From: Hyphomonadaceae bacterium JAD_PAG50586_4
GTDB taxonomy: Bacteria; Pseudomonadota; Alphaproteobacteria; Caulobacterales; Aquidulcibacteraceae
Assembly: GCA_023242925.1 (NCBI GenBank)
Contig: CP096134.1
Location: 2,437,501 to 2,501,500, forward strand
Reading direction: 5' to 3'
DNA: 64,000 nt
Shown: piece after piece, positions 27,758 to 36,652 of the stretch
Layout: each line of letters opens with the position of its first letter
Position numbering within the stretch: position 1 is the stretch's first letter
The notes under the pieces: generated by a model
Database searches by the model: none
What the model was told of the DNA's origin: nothing
The model's input: the letters and a program-made list of their open reading frames with translations, nothing else
Program-made: the position numbers and the translations under genes

Positions 27758-28789
27758 TTGACCAATACCTCGGGAACCAACGGCCTGACCTATCGTGACG
27801 CTGGCGTCGATATCGACGAGGGCGAGCGCCTTGTCGACCTGATTAAGCCGGCAGCGATTTCCACAGCCCGCCCTGGCGCCGAGGCTGCTCTGGGCGGATT
27901 CGCCGCCATCTTCGACCCCAAGGCCGCCGGCTTCAAGGACCCGATCTTCCTGGCCACCACCGATGGCGTCGGCACCAAACTCAAAATCGCAATCGAAAGC
28001 GGCCGCCACGAAACGGTCGGCATCGACCTCGTCGCCATGTGCGTGAACGATCTTTCCGCCCAAGGCGCCGAGCCGCTCATGTTCTTGGACTATTACGCCA
28101 CCGGCAAATTGGACGCCGAGGAAGCGGCCAAGGTCGTCAACGGCATCGCCGAAGGCTGCCGCCAAGCGGGTGCGGCGCTCGCTGGCGGTGAGACGGCGGA
28201 AATGCCGGGAATGTATGCCAAAGGCGATTACGATCTCGCCGGCTTCTCCGTCGGCGCCGCCGAGCGCGGCACGCTGCTGCCGCGCGTCGCTGAAATGCAA
28301 GCGGGCGACGTGATCGTCGGCATCGCCTCCAGCGGCCCGCACTCGAACGGCTATTCACTCGTACGTAAAGTCGTCGAACGCTCCGGCCTCGCCTGGGACG
28401 CGCCTGCACCCTTCGCCGCCGGCCAAACGCTTGCCGAAGCTTTGCTCAAGCCCACGCGCATCTACGCCAAAGCGCTAAAGCCGATCTTCGACGCGAAGCT
28501 CGCCAAGGGCGCAGCCCACATCACTGGCGGCGGCTTAGTCGAAAACACACCGCGCGCGCTGCCCGATCACCTCGAAGCGGACTTCGATTGGAACGCATGG
28601 GCACGGCCCGCCGTGTTCGAATGGCTGCAAGCCACCGGCGGCGTGCCCGAAACCGACATGCGCCGCACCTTCAATCTCGGCATCGGCATGGTGCTGATCG
28701 TTGATTCCGCGAAGGCGGACGACATAGTCGTGCAGCTTAATGCGGCCGGCGAACAAGCCTTCAAGATCGGCGTGCTGAAAGCGGCCTAA
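27758..28789 (+). CDS. purM: Phosphoribosylformylglycinamidine cyclo-ligase (AIR synthetase)
   Basis: Fifth step of purine synthesis, closing the imidazole ring with ATP. A TTG at 27758 gives a start like that of relatives ([20 protein letters not shown]) and 343 residues. An ATG at 27698 or TTG at 27686 would add unconserved residues, so the start is uncertain. Motifs: [71 protein letters not shown]. Its TAA overlaps the purN ATG by one base (TAATG). Confidence 0.95.
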   Translation: MTNTSGTNGLTYRDAGVDIDEGERLVDLIKPAAISTARPGAEAALGGFAAIFDPKAAGFKDPIFLATTDGVGTKLKIAIESGRHETVGIDLVAMCVNDLSAQGAEPLMFLDYYATGKLDAEEAAKVVNGIAEGCRQAGAALAGGETAEMPGMYAKGDYDLAGFSVGAAERGTLLPRVAEMQAGDVIVGIASSGPHSNGYSLVRKVVERSGLAWDAPAPFAAGQTLAEALLKPTRIYAKALKPIFDAKLAKGAAHITGGGLVENTPRALPDHLEADFDWNAWARPAVFEWLQATGGVPETDMRRTFNLGIGMVLIVDSAKADDIVVQLNAAGEQAFKIGVLKAA

Positions 28790-29358
28790 TGCGCAAACGC
28801 GTCGCCGCTCTCATTTCCGGTCGTGGTTCAAACCTGCAAGCGTTGCTCGACGCTGAGCAGGACGCTTACGAAATAGCGCTCGTCGTCTCCAACATCCCCA
28901 GCGCCGCAGGTCTCGATCGCGCACGCGAAGCGGGCGTTGAAGCGATCGCGCTCGATCACAAAATGTACGGTCAAAACCGCGAAGCCTTCGAACGCGACCT
29001 CGACGCGTTGCTCGTGCAACGCAACATCGACATCGTCGCTCTCGCCGGCTTCATGCGTGTGCTGACGCCCTTCTTCGTGCGCGCCTGGGCCGGACGCCTC
29101 GTCAACATCCATCCTTCGCTGCTACCGAAATTTCCCGGCACAAAAACTCACCAGCGCGCGCTCGACGCAGGGGAGAGCGAACACGGCTGCACCGTTCACA
29201 TGGTGGTCGAAGAGGTAGATGCCGGCGAAATCCTCGGCCAAGCCCGCATGCCGATCCTGCCCGGCGACACGCCAGAAACACTGGCCCAACGCGTGCTCAC
29301 GCTCGAACATGAGCTCTACCCGCGCTGCCTCGCGCAACTCGCTCGCACTCGCAGCTAA
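28789..29358 (+). CDS. purN: Phosphoribosylglycinamide formyltransferase
   Basis: Third step of purine synthesis; transfers a formyl group from 10-formyltetrahydrofolate to GAR. 189 residues. Motifs: ALISGRGSNLQALL, LAGFMRVLTPFFV, VNIHPSLLPKFPGTKTHQRA with catalytic Asn-His, and GCTVHMVVEEVDAGEIL with catalytic Asp. Start overlaps the purM stop by one base, so the two are coupled. Confidence 0.97.
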   Translation: MRKRVAALISGRGSNLQALLDAEQDAYEIALVVSNIPSAAGLDRAREAGVEAIALDHKMYGQNREAFERDLDALLVQRNIDIVALAGFMRVLTPFFVRAWAGRLVNIHPSLLPKFPGTKTHQRALDAGESEHGCTVHMVVEEVDAGEILGQARMPILPGDTPETLAQRVLTLEHELYPRCLAQLARTRS

Positions 29359-29422
29359 AACCCACAAAAATGCCGTGAACGAGGATGTAATGCGCATCGC
29401 CTGAGGGCGGGAGCGTACATCA

Positions 29423-30352
29423 ATGAGCCAGAACGTGCTGTCGCGTCGCAACTTCATCATTGCCAGCGCCGGCGTCGGCGGCGCGATACTCCTGCCGCGC
29501 GCCGCACAAGCCAACGTGAAGCCTCTGCCATTTCTCGTGGTCGGCGATTGGGGCGATCCATCCGAGCCCGCCCAACGCATCGTCGCCGCCAGCATGGGTG
29601 AGGTGGCCACACGCATCGAAAGCGCGTTCGTCATCTCCACCGGCGACAATTTCTATCACGGCGGCGTTGAATCCGTGAGCGACCCGCGTTGGCGCGAAGC
29701 ATTTGAGACCGTTTACACCGCGCCTTCGCTTCAGACGCCGTGGTACTCGATCCTCGGCAATCACGATTACGAGGGGTCCGCCGCCGCCCAGATCGCCTAT
29801 TCACGCGAAAGCAGCCGCTGGCGCATGCCGTCGCGCTATTTTCGCGAGGACATGCATCTGCCCGACGGCGCGCGCGCCACCTTTTTCTTCCTCGACACCA
29901 CGCCCATCACGCTGCTGAGCGGCGTGCGCGACGCCGTGCCTCAAGCCGATTTCGGCGCGCGCGATCAGATCATGTGGCTTGAGCGGGTGCTGGCGTCTTG
30001 CACCTCGGACTGGAAAATCGTCGTCGGCCATCACCCGATATTTTCCAGCGGCCGCCACGGCCCGTCCGCTGCACTTGCGCATCATGTCCGCCCACTGTTG
30101 GAGCGCTACGGCGTGCAAGCCTATTTCAACGGCCACGACCACGATCTCGAACACCTTGCGTTCAACGGCGTCGATTACATCTGTTCCGGATCGGGCTCGG
30201 AAACGCGCGATGTGCATCCAGTTCCAGAATCGCGCTTCGCGCTCGCACAAAACGGCTTCGTCGCGTGCAATATGAGCCGTGACGCGCTGCAAGTGATGTT
30301 CCTGAATGCACAGGGCGAGACGCTCTACGATGTGGCGCTAGACCGGGTCTAA
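29423..30352 (+). CDS. Tat-exported metallophosphoesterase, purple acid phosphatase-like
   Basis: 309 residues. The N-terminus has a twin-arginine signal (SRRNFIIASAGVGGAILLP, cleavage after RAAQA), so it folds in the cytoplasm and acts in the periplasm. All five metallophosphoesterase blocks are visible: VVGDWGD, STGDNFYHGG, ILGNHDYEG, VVGHHPIFSSG and NGHDHDLEHL. The spacing resembles tartrate-resistant (type 5) acid phosphatases. It may release phosphate from organic esters outside the cell. Transcribed in the same direction as purN, with a 64-base gap. Confidence 0.9.
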   Translation: MSQNVLSRRNFIIASAGVGGAILLPRAAQANVKPLPFLVVGDWGDPSEPAQRIVAASMGEVATRIESAFVISTGDNFYHGGVESVSDPRWREAFETVYTAPSLQTPWYSILGNHDYEGSAAAQIAYSRESSRWRMPSRYFREDMHLPDGARATFFFLDTTPITLLSGVRDAVPQADFGARDQIMWLERVLASCTSDWKIVVGHHPIFSSGRHGPSAALAHHVRPLLERYGVQAYFNGHDHDLEHLAFNGVDYICSGSGSETRDVHPVPESRFALAQNGFVACNMSRDALQVMFLNAQGETLYDVALDRV

Positions 30353-30413
30353 GTCCGTTTTCAGCAGGACGCTCGCGCCGTCGCGGCCTATATCTCCCCC
30401 AAAGGAGACGCCC

Positions 30414-31223
30414 ATGGCGGAACGCGATTACGTGCTTGGCACGCATGACGATGAAATCTACCGGCTGGGCTATCAGCACCGCGTCTGGCGCCCGCGCGCG
30501 CTCGATGCGTGGCAGCGCGCACGCATCGGCGATGGCTGCAAGGTCATCGACTTTGGCGCAGGGCCGGGCTTCGCCACGATGGACCTCGCCGAAATCGTCG
30601 GCCCCACCGGCGAAGTGCACGCACTTGAACGCTCGCGGCGCTTTCTCGATACGCTCGAAGCGCAAGCGAAGGCGCGCGGCTTCCCACAAGTGAAAGCGCA
30701 CGAGATCGATGTCGTCACCGACGCGATCCCCGCCAAACACGCCGACGCCGCTTGGGCGCGTTGGATTTTCGCGTTTCTGCCCGATCCGAAAGCAGCGCTG
30801 AAAAAGCTTGTCGATAGCGTGCGCCCCGGCGGCGCGCTCGTGTTCCACGAATACATCGATTACCAAACCTGGAAGCTCGCGCCGCCGGCGCCGAATTTCG
30901 AGAAGTTCGTCGATGAAGTCTCGGCCAATTGGCGCGCCTCGGGCGGCGAGCCCGACATTGCGCGCCACCTGCCGGCATGGCTCGATGAAATGGGCGTCAA
31001 AGTCGAAAGTCTGAAGCCCTACGTCGATGTCGTCTCCAAGGGCGACAACGTCTGGCGCTGGCCGATCGGCTTCTTTGAAATCCACATCGACCGCTTGCTC
31101 GAACTCGATCGCATCACGCCGCAAATGGCCAAGGACATGCGCGACGAATTCGATCGCGTCTCCCAACAGCCCGGCACGCTCATGGTGACGCCGCTCGTCT
31201 TGGAGATCATCGCGCGCAAATAG
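30414..31223 (+). CDS. SAM-dependent class I methyltransferase
   Basis: 269 residues, soluble. AAAGGAGA precedes the ATG. Motif I VIDFGAGPGFATMDLAE and the acidic end of strand 2 (VHALERSRR) define the SAM site; the motif around VRPGGALVFHEYIDYQTW completes the Rossmann core. A ~100-residue C-terminal extension with KFVDEVSANWRASGGEPDIA probably helps bind the substrate, which cannot be inferred. Neighbours give no pathway hint. Confidence 0.85.
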   Translation: MAERDYVLGTHDDEIYRLGYQHRVWRPRALDAWQRARIGDGCKVIDFGAGPGFATMDLAEIVGPTGEVHALERSRRFLDTLEAQAKARGFPQVKAHEIDVVTDAIPAKHADAAWARWIFAFLPDPKAALKKLVDSVRPGGALVFHEYIDYQTWKLAPPAPNFEKFVDEVSANWRASGGEPDIARHLPAWLDEMGVKVESLKPYVDVVSKGDNVWRWPIGFFEIHIDRLLELDRITPQMAKDMRDEFDRVSQQPGTLMVTPLVLEIIARK

Positions 31224-31435
31224 CTGGATCACCCATCCAATGGTTTATGGGACCAATCCTGATCAGCTACGGCGGCGTTCTCGCGTTGGCGCCTTTGACT
31301 GCGGTCGCGATGGTGCTCGCTCTGATCGATCGCACTCACCCTGCCGCTTGGCCTCAGCTGAGCGCCAATTTGCTTGCGCATGACGATAGCGCGCGTAGGC
31401 TCGCGTCGCGTTCAAAACTTAAGGAGAGCGCTCTT

Positions 31436-31570
31436 ATGGCGAAGACACCTGGCGGTCCGCCGCCCAAGCAAACCGGCGCCACGAGCAAGCCCAGCGCAGG
31501 CGGCTCCAAGGCGAACCCAACGCCCGTGAAACCCGCAGGCCCAGGCGGCAAGAGCGGCGGCAAGAAATGA
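31436..31570 (+). CDS. Small basic Pro/Gly/Lys-rich protein
   Basis: 44 residues from the ATG at 31436, with a strong AAGGAGAG Shine-Dalgarno 8 bases upstream. The composition is almost only Lys, Pro, Gly, Ala, Ser and Thr (starts MAKTPGGPPPKQTGATSKPS), so it is likely disordered and strongly basic. The frame is open upstream to 31247 but that part has no start signal near it. It could bind nucleic acid or ribosomes, but nothing proves this. A hairpin terminator follows directly. Confidence 0.6.
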   Translation: MAKTPGGPPPKQTGATSKPSAGGSKANPTPVKPAGPGGKSGGKK

Positions 31571-31583
31571 TGGGCAAAAATAA

Positions 31584-31606
31584 GGGACCGGGCCTCGCCC
31601 GATCCC
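31584..31606. terminator. Bidirectional hairpin terminator before ndk
   Basis: GGGACCGGGC (31584-31593) and GCCCGATCCC (31597-31606) form a ten-base stem with one mismatch around a CTC loop, in the gap between the small basic gene (plus) and ndk (minus). An A-rich stretch precedes it on the plus strand, which gives a U-rich tail for the minus-strand transcript of ndk. Confidence 0.75.
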
Positions 31607-31636
31607 TCATCTCATTGCGCATTAAAGCCGATCAGC

Positions 31637-32059
31637 TCAGCCAACGATCTCTTGATCATTGAAGAAGAAGGCGATCTCGCGCTCGGCGTTTTCAAGGCTG
31701 TCGGAGCCGTGGACGGTGTTGGCTTCGATCGATTCCGCGAACAGCTTGCGCACGGTGCCGTCAGCGGCGTTGGCCGGGTTCGTGGCGCCCATCACATCGC
31801 GATACTTCGCGACTGCGCCTTCGGCTTCGAGCACTTGGACCACGACCGGGCCCGAAATCATGAAGCTGACCAGATCCTTGAAGAACGGGCGCTCTTTGTG
31901 GACGGCGTAGAAGCCTTCAGCTTGGCCTTCCGACAACCAGACACGCTTTTGCGCGACGATGCGGAGGCCGGCCTTCTCGATGACCGCGTTCACGGCGCCC
32001 GTCAGGTTACGCTTGGTCGCGTCCGGCTTGATAATGGAAAGCGTGCGTTCGGCGGGCAT
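31637..32059 (-). CDS. ndk: Nucleoside diphosphate kinase
   Basis: Balances nucleoside triphosphate pools by phosphate transfer via an active-site His. 140 residues, standard length. [17 protein letters not shown] (N-terminal), [37 protein letters not shown] and the active site [20 protein letters not shown] are all intact. It stands alone, flanked by a terminator on its 3' side. Confidence 0.98.
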   Translation of the reverse strand: MPAERTLSIIKPDATKRNLTGAVNAVIEKAGLRIVAQKRVWLSEGQAEGFYAVHKERPFFKDLVSFMISGPVVVQVLEAEGAVAKYRDVMGATNPANAADGTVRKLFAESIEANTVHGSDSLENAEREIAFFFNDQEIVG

Positions 32060-32175
32060 TTTGAGACGACTCCGGGAAGGAAATTGGAGCGGGGTCTATA
32101 GCCGCAGCCCCCGCCCCCGCCAAGTGCGTCAGAAATGCTTCGCAGAAATCTAGCTTTAGACGCGAGAAGCTCGCC

Positions 32176-32481
32176 TCAAAAGCAGCGCATCGAGCCCACT
32201 TTGCCGTCCGACCCGACAATGATGTTAAGCCGATCGCCGCGGAAATCGGCGGTCACCATCATATCTGGCGTCAGCACACGGGCGCCGGCCGGCAGCGACG
32301 CACGGTCGATCTGATCGGCGGGCGTGCCGATCAGACCAATGAACCGCGTCGCGCCGCAGGCATCGGCTTGCGTCGCTTGCTCGGCGTTTTGCGGTGCGCT
32401 CGCTTGCGGCGCAGGACGGTCCTGCGCCGCGCATGCGCCAAGCGCCGCCAGCGAGACGAAAGCAAGACGCCTCAATAGCAC
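32176..32481 (-). CDS. I78-type peptidase inhibitor lipoprotein (third of three)
   Basis: 101 residues with a lipoprotein signal (SLAALGAC, Cys about 17) and a Gln/Ala/Pro linker. The C-terminal ~60 residues match the I78 inhibitor family: paired cysteines (ACGA near 42 and the final CF), GLIGTPADQIDRASLPAG, VLTPDMMVTADFRGDRLNI, and the terminal GKVGSMRCF. I78 proteins inhibit serine peptidases such as elastase. It overlaps the preceding I78 gene by ten bases. Likely faces the periplasm. Confidence 0.85.
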   Translation of the reverse strand: MLLRRLAFVSLAALGACAAQDRPAPQASAPQNAEQATQADACGATRFIGLIGTPADQIDRASLPAGARVLTPDMMVTADFRGDRLNIIVGSDGKVGSMRCF

Positions 32482-32792
32482 TGGAAGCCCGTGATCACGC
32501 CGCTCGCATCAACGAGCACGTTCAGACGGTCAGCGCGGAAATCCTGAGTAACGACGCTATCTGGCGCGATTGTGCGCACGCCTTCTGGGAACGTGGCCGC
32601 CGCGATCTGCGTGCCGACCATCGCCGCATATCCCGAGGCGCCGCACGTATCTTGCGCGGTGGCTTCTTCAGCGTTCGTGGGCGGAGCGACCACTGGCGCC
32701 GCTGGTTCCGGCGTCGGCGCGGGCGTCTCGGCAGGCGGGCTGCAGGCCGCGAGTGCGAGCATCGTCGCAGCCGAAATCAACATCATACGCAT
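32472..32792 (-). CDS. I78-type peptidase inhibitor lipoprotein (second of three)
   Basis: 106 residues from the ATG at 32792, which has a perfect AAAGGAGG upstream; a longer start at 32864 is not supported. Lipoprotein signal ATMLALAAC, then a Pro/Ala/Glu linker. Inhibitor domain: DTCGASGYAAMVGTQIAAAT, VRTIAPDSVVTQDFRADRL, ending ITGFQCY. It is more diverged from the consensus than its neighbours (GTQIAAATFPEG in place of the loop with Asp/Arg), so its target may differ. Confidence 0.82.
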   Translation of the reverse strand: MRMMLISAATMLALAACSPPAETPAPTPEPAAPVVAPPTNAEEATAQDTCGASGYAAMVGTQIAAATFPEGVRTIAPDSVVTQDFRADRLNVLVDASGVITGFQCY

Positions 32793-32814
32793 AGGCGTTC
32801 CTCCTTTTTGTCGC

Positions 32815-33132
32815 TCAGCCGCAATGCAGGCGCGCGACTTTGCCGTCCGCCCCGAGATCAACATTGAGCCGCTCAGCGCGATAATCCAGCGTGACCGGGC
32901 AATTGTGGCAAATCACACGTGCGCCAGCCGGCAGCGCGCTCTGATCGATCGACGCGCCGTCGCGACCGATCAAACTCCGGTTCGCCGCCATCTGGCAGGT
33001 ATCCGGCGGCGGACGGCTGATCGCTTCACGCTGCTGTTCGTTGGCGACGCGTTCGAGGTCGCGATAGGTCTGCGGTTGCGACGAGCAGGCCGCCGCCAGC
33101 AACACCAATCCAGCGATCACCAAACGCATCAT
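32815..33132 (-). CDS. I78-type inhibitor-like lipoprotein (first of three)
   Basis: 105 residues from the ATG at 33132 (MMRLVIAGLVLLAAAC, lipobox Cys), coupled to holC by a four-base overlap. The mature part has the I78 layout (DTCQMAANRSLIGRDGASID, QSALPAGARVICHNCPVTLD, YRAERLNVDLGADG, final LHCG). It holds an extra CHNC pair at the position where the others have the reactive loop, which is unusual and may bind a metal or form a disulfide. Confidence 0.75.
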   Translation of the reverse strand: MMRLVIAGLVLLAAACSSQPQTYRDLERVANEQQREAISRPPPDTCQMAANRSLIGRDGASIDQSALPAGARVICHNCPVTLDYRAERLNVDLGADGKVARLHCG

Positions 33133-33572
33133 GCCTGCTTCTCCCATTTGCCGCCTGCGCTCTCGCGCCAATACGAGGCGACGATTCCGTCTGCTTTCGC
33201 CTGCTTCCAGCGCGATCTGGCCAATTCCAAGGCAGCCTCATCGCGTCCGTCGAACATGAGGCAGGCGCGCTCGAAACCCGAAAGATCGCCAGGCTCGGCG
33301 CCATCCAAAAGGAACAACACCTGCGCGCCGTTCGGATTGCCGCCCTCGCTGGTCAGCCACACCGGTTGGCGCTTGGGATCGCCCTCGCGGGCATGCGGCA
33401 AGAAACTGTCCTCGCGATACGTCCAGAGCACTGCGTCGAGTTCGTCGAGCCGCTCCGGCGAGCCGCCACGCACCAGCGCCCGCCAGCCGCGTTGAAGCGA
33501 CTTCTCCAACAAAGGCGCCAACGCCCGCGAGAGCTCGGAGCGCTCAAGATGGTAAAACCAAAGCTCAGCCAT
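33129..33572 (-). CDS. holC: DNA polymerase III chi subunit
   Basis: Links the clamp loader to single-strand binding protein at the replication fork. The ATG at 33572 gives MAELWFYHLERSELSRALAP, the expected start; an upstream TTG at 33590 is less likely. 147 residues with LLEKSLQRGWRALVRGG, LDAVLWTYREDSFLPH and QPVWLTSEGGNPNGAQVLFL, all chi hallmarks. pepA and holC are neighbours in many alphaproteobacteria; here a small unknown gene sits between them. Confidence 0.92.
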   Translation of the reverse strand: MAELWFYHLERSELSRALAPLLEKSLQRGWRALVRGGSPERLDELDAVLWTYREDSFLPHAREGDPKRQPVWLTSEGGNPNGAQVLFLLDGAEPGDLSGFERACLMFDGRDEAALELARSRWKQAKADGIVASYWRESAGGKWEKQA

Positions 33573-33861
33573 CTGTTCGCTGACCTTCAATCCGGCTCTT
33601 CAGCTTTTCGACAGGAATGGCGCGTGCGTCGAAAACTAACTCCATCGCCCACCGCCCTTTATCGCCTGCATCCCCCAACGCATGCAGGACACCGCTGGCG
33701 AGGCGATGAATGTGCTCCGTGATCTTGTATAATCCGGCTGCGTCTTGGGGCCGACTTACATGCTCGTCGCGCGCATTGATGGTTTCGCAGTGGATAGCGA
33801 GCGTGCGAACAGCCGCCCTTTGGTCAGCGTTCAACGCAACGAACTCATCCACCAAACTCAA
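33565..33861 (-). CDS. Hypothetical protein between pepA and holC
   Basis: 98 residues, mostly helical by composition, with no signal peptide or membrane segment. I do not recognise it. It begins 2 bases after the pepA stop (TTG start; nearby GTG and TTG codons are alternatives) and overlaps holC by eight bases, which argues that it is translated. One Cys (about 25) and several His are present (IHCETINARDEHV, KITEHIHRLA). Confidence 0.55.
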   Translation of the reverse strand: MSLVDEFVALNADQRAAVRTLAIHCETINARDEHVSRPQDAAGLYKITEHIHRLASGVLHALGDAGDKGRWAMELVFDARAIPVEKLKSRIEGQRTDG

Positions 33862-33863
33862 CG

Positions 33864-35353
33864 CTAGTCCTCATACTTGTTCGCGATGAGGCGATTCAGC
33901 AAACGCACGCCATAGCCTGTCGCCCACGCGGGGAGAGCGGATCGTCGTAGGGGCCGGCTTTTGTCGCGGTGCCGGCGATGTCGAGGTGCGCCCATGGCGT
34001 GCCGTCTTGCACGAAGCGCTTGATGAATTGCGCGCCGACGATCGAGCCCGCCACCGGCTTGCCGGCGATGTTCTTCATATCGGCGTTCGGCGTGTCGATC
34101 AGCTTGTCGTACGCGGCGCTGAGCGGCAGGCGCCACACGAGTTCACCCTCCGCCGCGCCGGCAGCACTGATCGCGTGCGCGAGATCTTCGTCATTCACGC
34201 ACATGCCCGCGTGCTCATGGCCAAGCGCCACGATCACCGCGCCCGTCAGCGTCGCCAGATCGACGAGCGCCACCGGATCATACTTGTCCTGCGCATACCA
34301 AACCGCGTCGGCCAAGATGAGGCGGCCTTCAGCGTCCGTATTCAACACTTCGATGGTTTGGCCAGACATCGTGTTGACGATGTCGCCCGGACGCTGCGCG
34401 TTCGAGCCCGGCATATTTTCCACCAACGCGACAATGCCAACGACATTCGCTTTCGCCTTGCGCAACGCGATCGCCTTCATCGCGCCAGCAACAGCGGCCG
34501 CGCCGCCCATGTCGCCCTTCATCTCGTCCATGCCGGCGCCCGGCTTCAACGAAATGCCGCCGGTGTCGAACGTCACGCCTTTGCCGACGATCGCGAACGG
34601 CTTTTGCTTCTTCATTGAAGAACCGTTCCACTTCATCGCGACCAGACGCGCTGGCCGCGCCGAGCCTTGCGCCACGCCCAAAAGCGCGCCCATGCCCAAC
34701 TTTTCCATAGCGGTCGGTTCGAGGATTTCGACCTCGACGCCGATCGTTTCCAGATCGCGCAGGCGTTCAGCGAAGCTCTCCGGATAAAGCACGTTCGGCG
34801 GCTCACTCACGAGATCGCGCGCAAAGAACACGCCTTCCACTATCGCCGCATCCACTTCCGCGCGCGCCTTCGCGGCGGCGGTGTGCGCAAGGACGATCTC
34901 AACCGCTTGCAGCGTCGGCTTCTGTTCCGGCTTCAACTTGGTGCGGTAGGTGTCAAACCGATAGGAGGCGAGGCGCGCGCCCATCGCCGCGTGTGCGCCC
35001 GCTTCCGCGATCGCCACGCCCGGCAGCGCATCCGGCTGCAAAACCAATTTCTCCACAGCCGTGAGCGTACGCTTCACCGCGTGCCCGGCCCAGCGCTCGA
35101 CGCCCATGCCGTCCGCCGCTTCGGCCTTGCCGACGCCGATCACCAGCACGCGCGAGAAATCCACACCATCCGGCGCCAGCACGTCGACCACCTGGCCTGC
35201 GCCGCCCTTAAAGCCCGCCGCCTTCATTGCTTTGGCGATACGACCGCCGCTGGCGCTATCCAGCGCCTTGCCGGCGCCAAAGAGCTCGCCGCCCTCGCCA
35301 GCCATCACCGCCACAACCTCGCCGCTCCCGGCGGTCACAAATCGGATGTCCAT
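33864..35353 (-). CDS. pepA: Leucyl aminopeptidase, M17 family (one frameshift near C-terminus)
   Basis: Zinc/manganese exopeptidase that removes N-terminal residues from peptides. The ATG at 35353 (MDIRFVTAGSGEVV) has AGGGGA upstream. The catalytic domain is intact: IVGKGVTFDTGGISLKPGAG, MDEMKGDMGGAAAV, and the hallmark LNTDAEGRLILADA. After YDDPLSP the frame runs into a premature stop at 33896. Adding one G at the CCCCGCG near 33928-33932 gives WATGYGVRLLNRLIANKYED, the normal family end, and 496 residues. Probably an assembly indel. First gene of pepA-unknown-holC. Confidence 0.94.
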
Positions 35354-35521
35354 AAAGTCCCCTGGGGAAGATTTCGCGGTCGATGGAGCCCACGGCCCCG
35401 CTTCAACCTCGGTCGGCGCAGTGGTAGCCATGCCGGAAGCAATTGAAAAGCTGACCGGGACGGCTAGTGAAGCGGATCAGTGGCGGCGCGGCCGGTTTCG
35501 GCAGCCGCCCCAGGGAGCGGC

Positions 35522-36652
35522 ATGAACACCTTCTCGACCTATGTTTTCCGCCAAGCCCTCGGCCCGCTGCTCGCCATCCTTGGCGCGTTGGCGGCGATCG
35601 CCATTCTGACCCAGGGTCTGAACCAGCTCGACATCATCGTCACCAATCGCGGCGCGAGCCTCTCCTTTGCTTGGGTGGTGATCCTTGCCCTGCCGCAGCT
35701 CATCTCGCTCATTCTGCCGATCGCGGTATTCATTGCCGTCATCTATGCCGTGAACCGGATGCAGAGCGACAGCGAGATCGCGGTCATGTACAGCGCCGGC
35801 GTCTCGCGTCAACGCATCGCGCGCCCAATCATTCAGCTCGCCGTGTTGGCCGCACTCGTGCACCTCGCGATCAACGTCATCATCCAACCCGCCGCCTTCG
35901 CTGAACGGCGTGAAGTGCTTTACGATTTGCGCACCGACATCGCCTCAAGCTTGATCGAAGAAGGCGCGTTCACGTTCCCCGCCGAAAACCTGACACTCTA
36001 CGCACGTGAGCGCGGCGGCAGCGGCGAATTACGCGACGTGCTCATCAACGACGCACGGCAAGATTTTCCGATCACCTACACCGCGCGCGCAGGCGCCATC
36101 GTGACGCTCGAAGGCCGCCCCGCCATCGTGCTGCGCGACGGCCAAGTACAGCGCCAAGCCGAAGACGGCACCGTCGATGTGCTCGATTTCGATCGCTACG
36201 TGCTGCAGATGGGCGAAGTGTTCGACGAACCCGACCTTTTCTACCTGAAGCCGTCCGACCGCACGCTCTACGAACTCTTCTTCCCAGACCGCACCGCACA
36301 TTACGACCAGAACAACACGGAGTCGTTCGCCGCCGAGGCGCATGCGCGCCTCTCGTCGCCGCTGCTCAATATCGCGCTCGCCTTCGTCGCCCTTGCCGGT
36401 GTTTTGGTGGGCGAGTTCCGCCGCGGCGGCTATGGCCGGCGCATCGCCATTGCTTCGGGCATTGCACTCTTTATCCGGCTTTTGTCGCTCGGCTTGCAAT
36501 CAGCCGGCGCGGACGATCCCGAACTCAACGTGCTGCAATACGCGATGCCGCTTCTCGTCATCCTGATCGCCAGCGGCATGCTCAATGGCAAAGGGTCGCG
36601 CAAGAAGCGCCATTCGGTTGGCCCTTCAGTGCTGGCGGAGAACGCAGCATGA
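35522..36652 (+). CDS. lptF: LptF, lipopolysaccharide export permease
   Basis: Half of the LptB2FG transporter that extracts lipopolysaccharide from the inner membrane. The ATG at 35522 (MNTFSTYVFRQALGPLLAIL) with GGGAG upstream is preferred over 35480. 376 residues: three N-terminal membrane helices, a periplasmic beta-jellyroll (about 140-290; FTFPAENLTLYARERGGSGE), then three C-terminal helices with the family motif RLSSPLLNIALAFVALAGVL. Overlaps lptG by four bases (ATGA) and diverges from pepA. Confidence 0.97.
   Translation: MNTFSTYVFRQALGPLLAILGALAAIAILTQGLNQLDIIVTNRGASLSFAWVVILALPQLISLILPIAVFIAVIYAVNRMQSDSEIAVMYSAGVSRQRIARPIIQLAVLAALVHLAINVIIQPAAFAERREVLYDLRTDIASSLIEEGAFTFPAENLTLYARERGGSGELRDVLINDARQDFPITYTARAGAIVTLEGRPAIVLRDGQVQRQAEDGTVDVLDFDRYVLQMGEVFDEPDLFYLKPSDRTLYELFFPDRTAHYDQNNTESFAAEAHARLSSPLLNIALAFVALAGVLVGEFRRGGYGRRIAIASGIALFIRLLSLGLQSAGADDPELNVLQYAMPLLVILIASGMLNGKGSRKKRHSVGPSVLAENAA

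Noticed and set aside
27674..28342. Upstream extension of the DUF2066 frame
   Set aside because: It lies antisense to purM; the signal peptide starts at the ATG at 27673.
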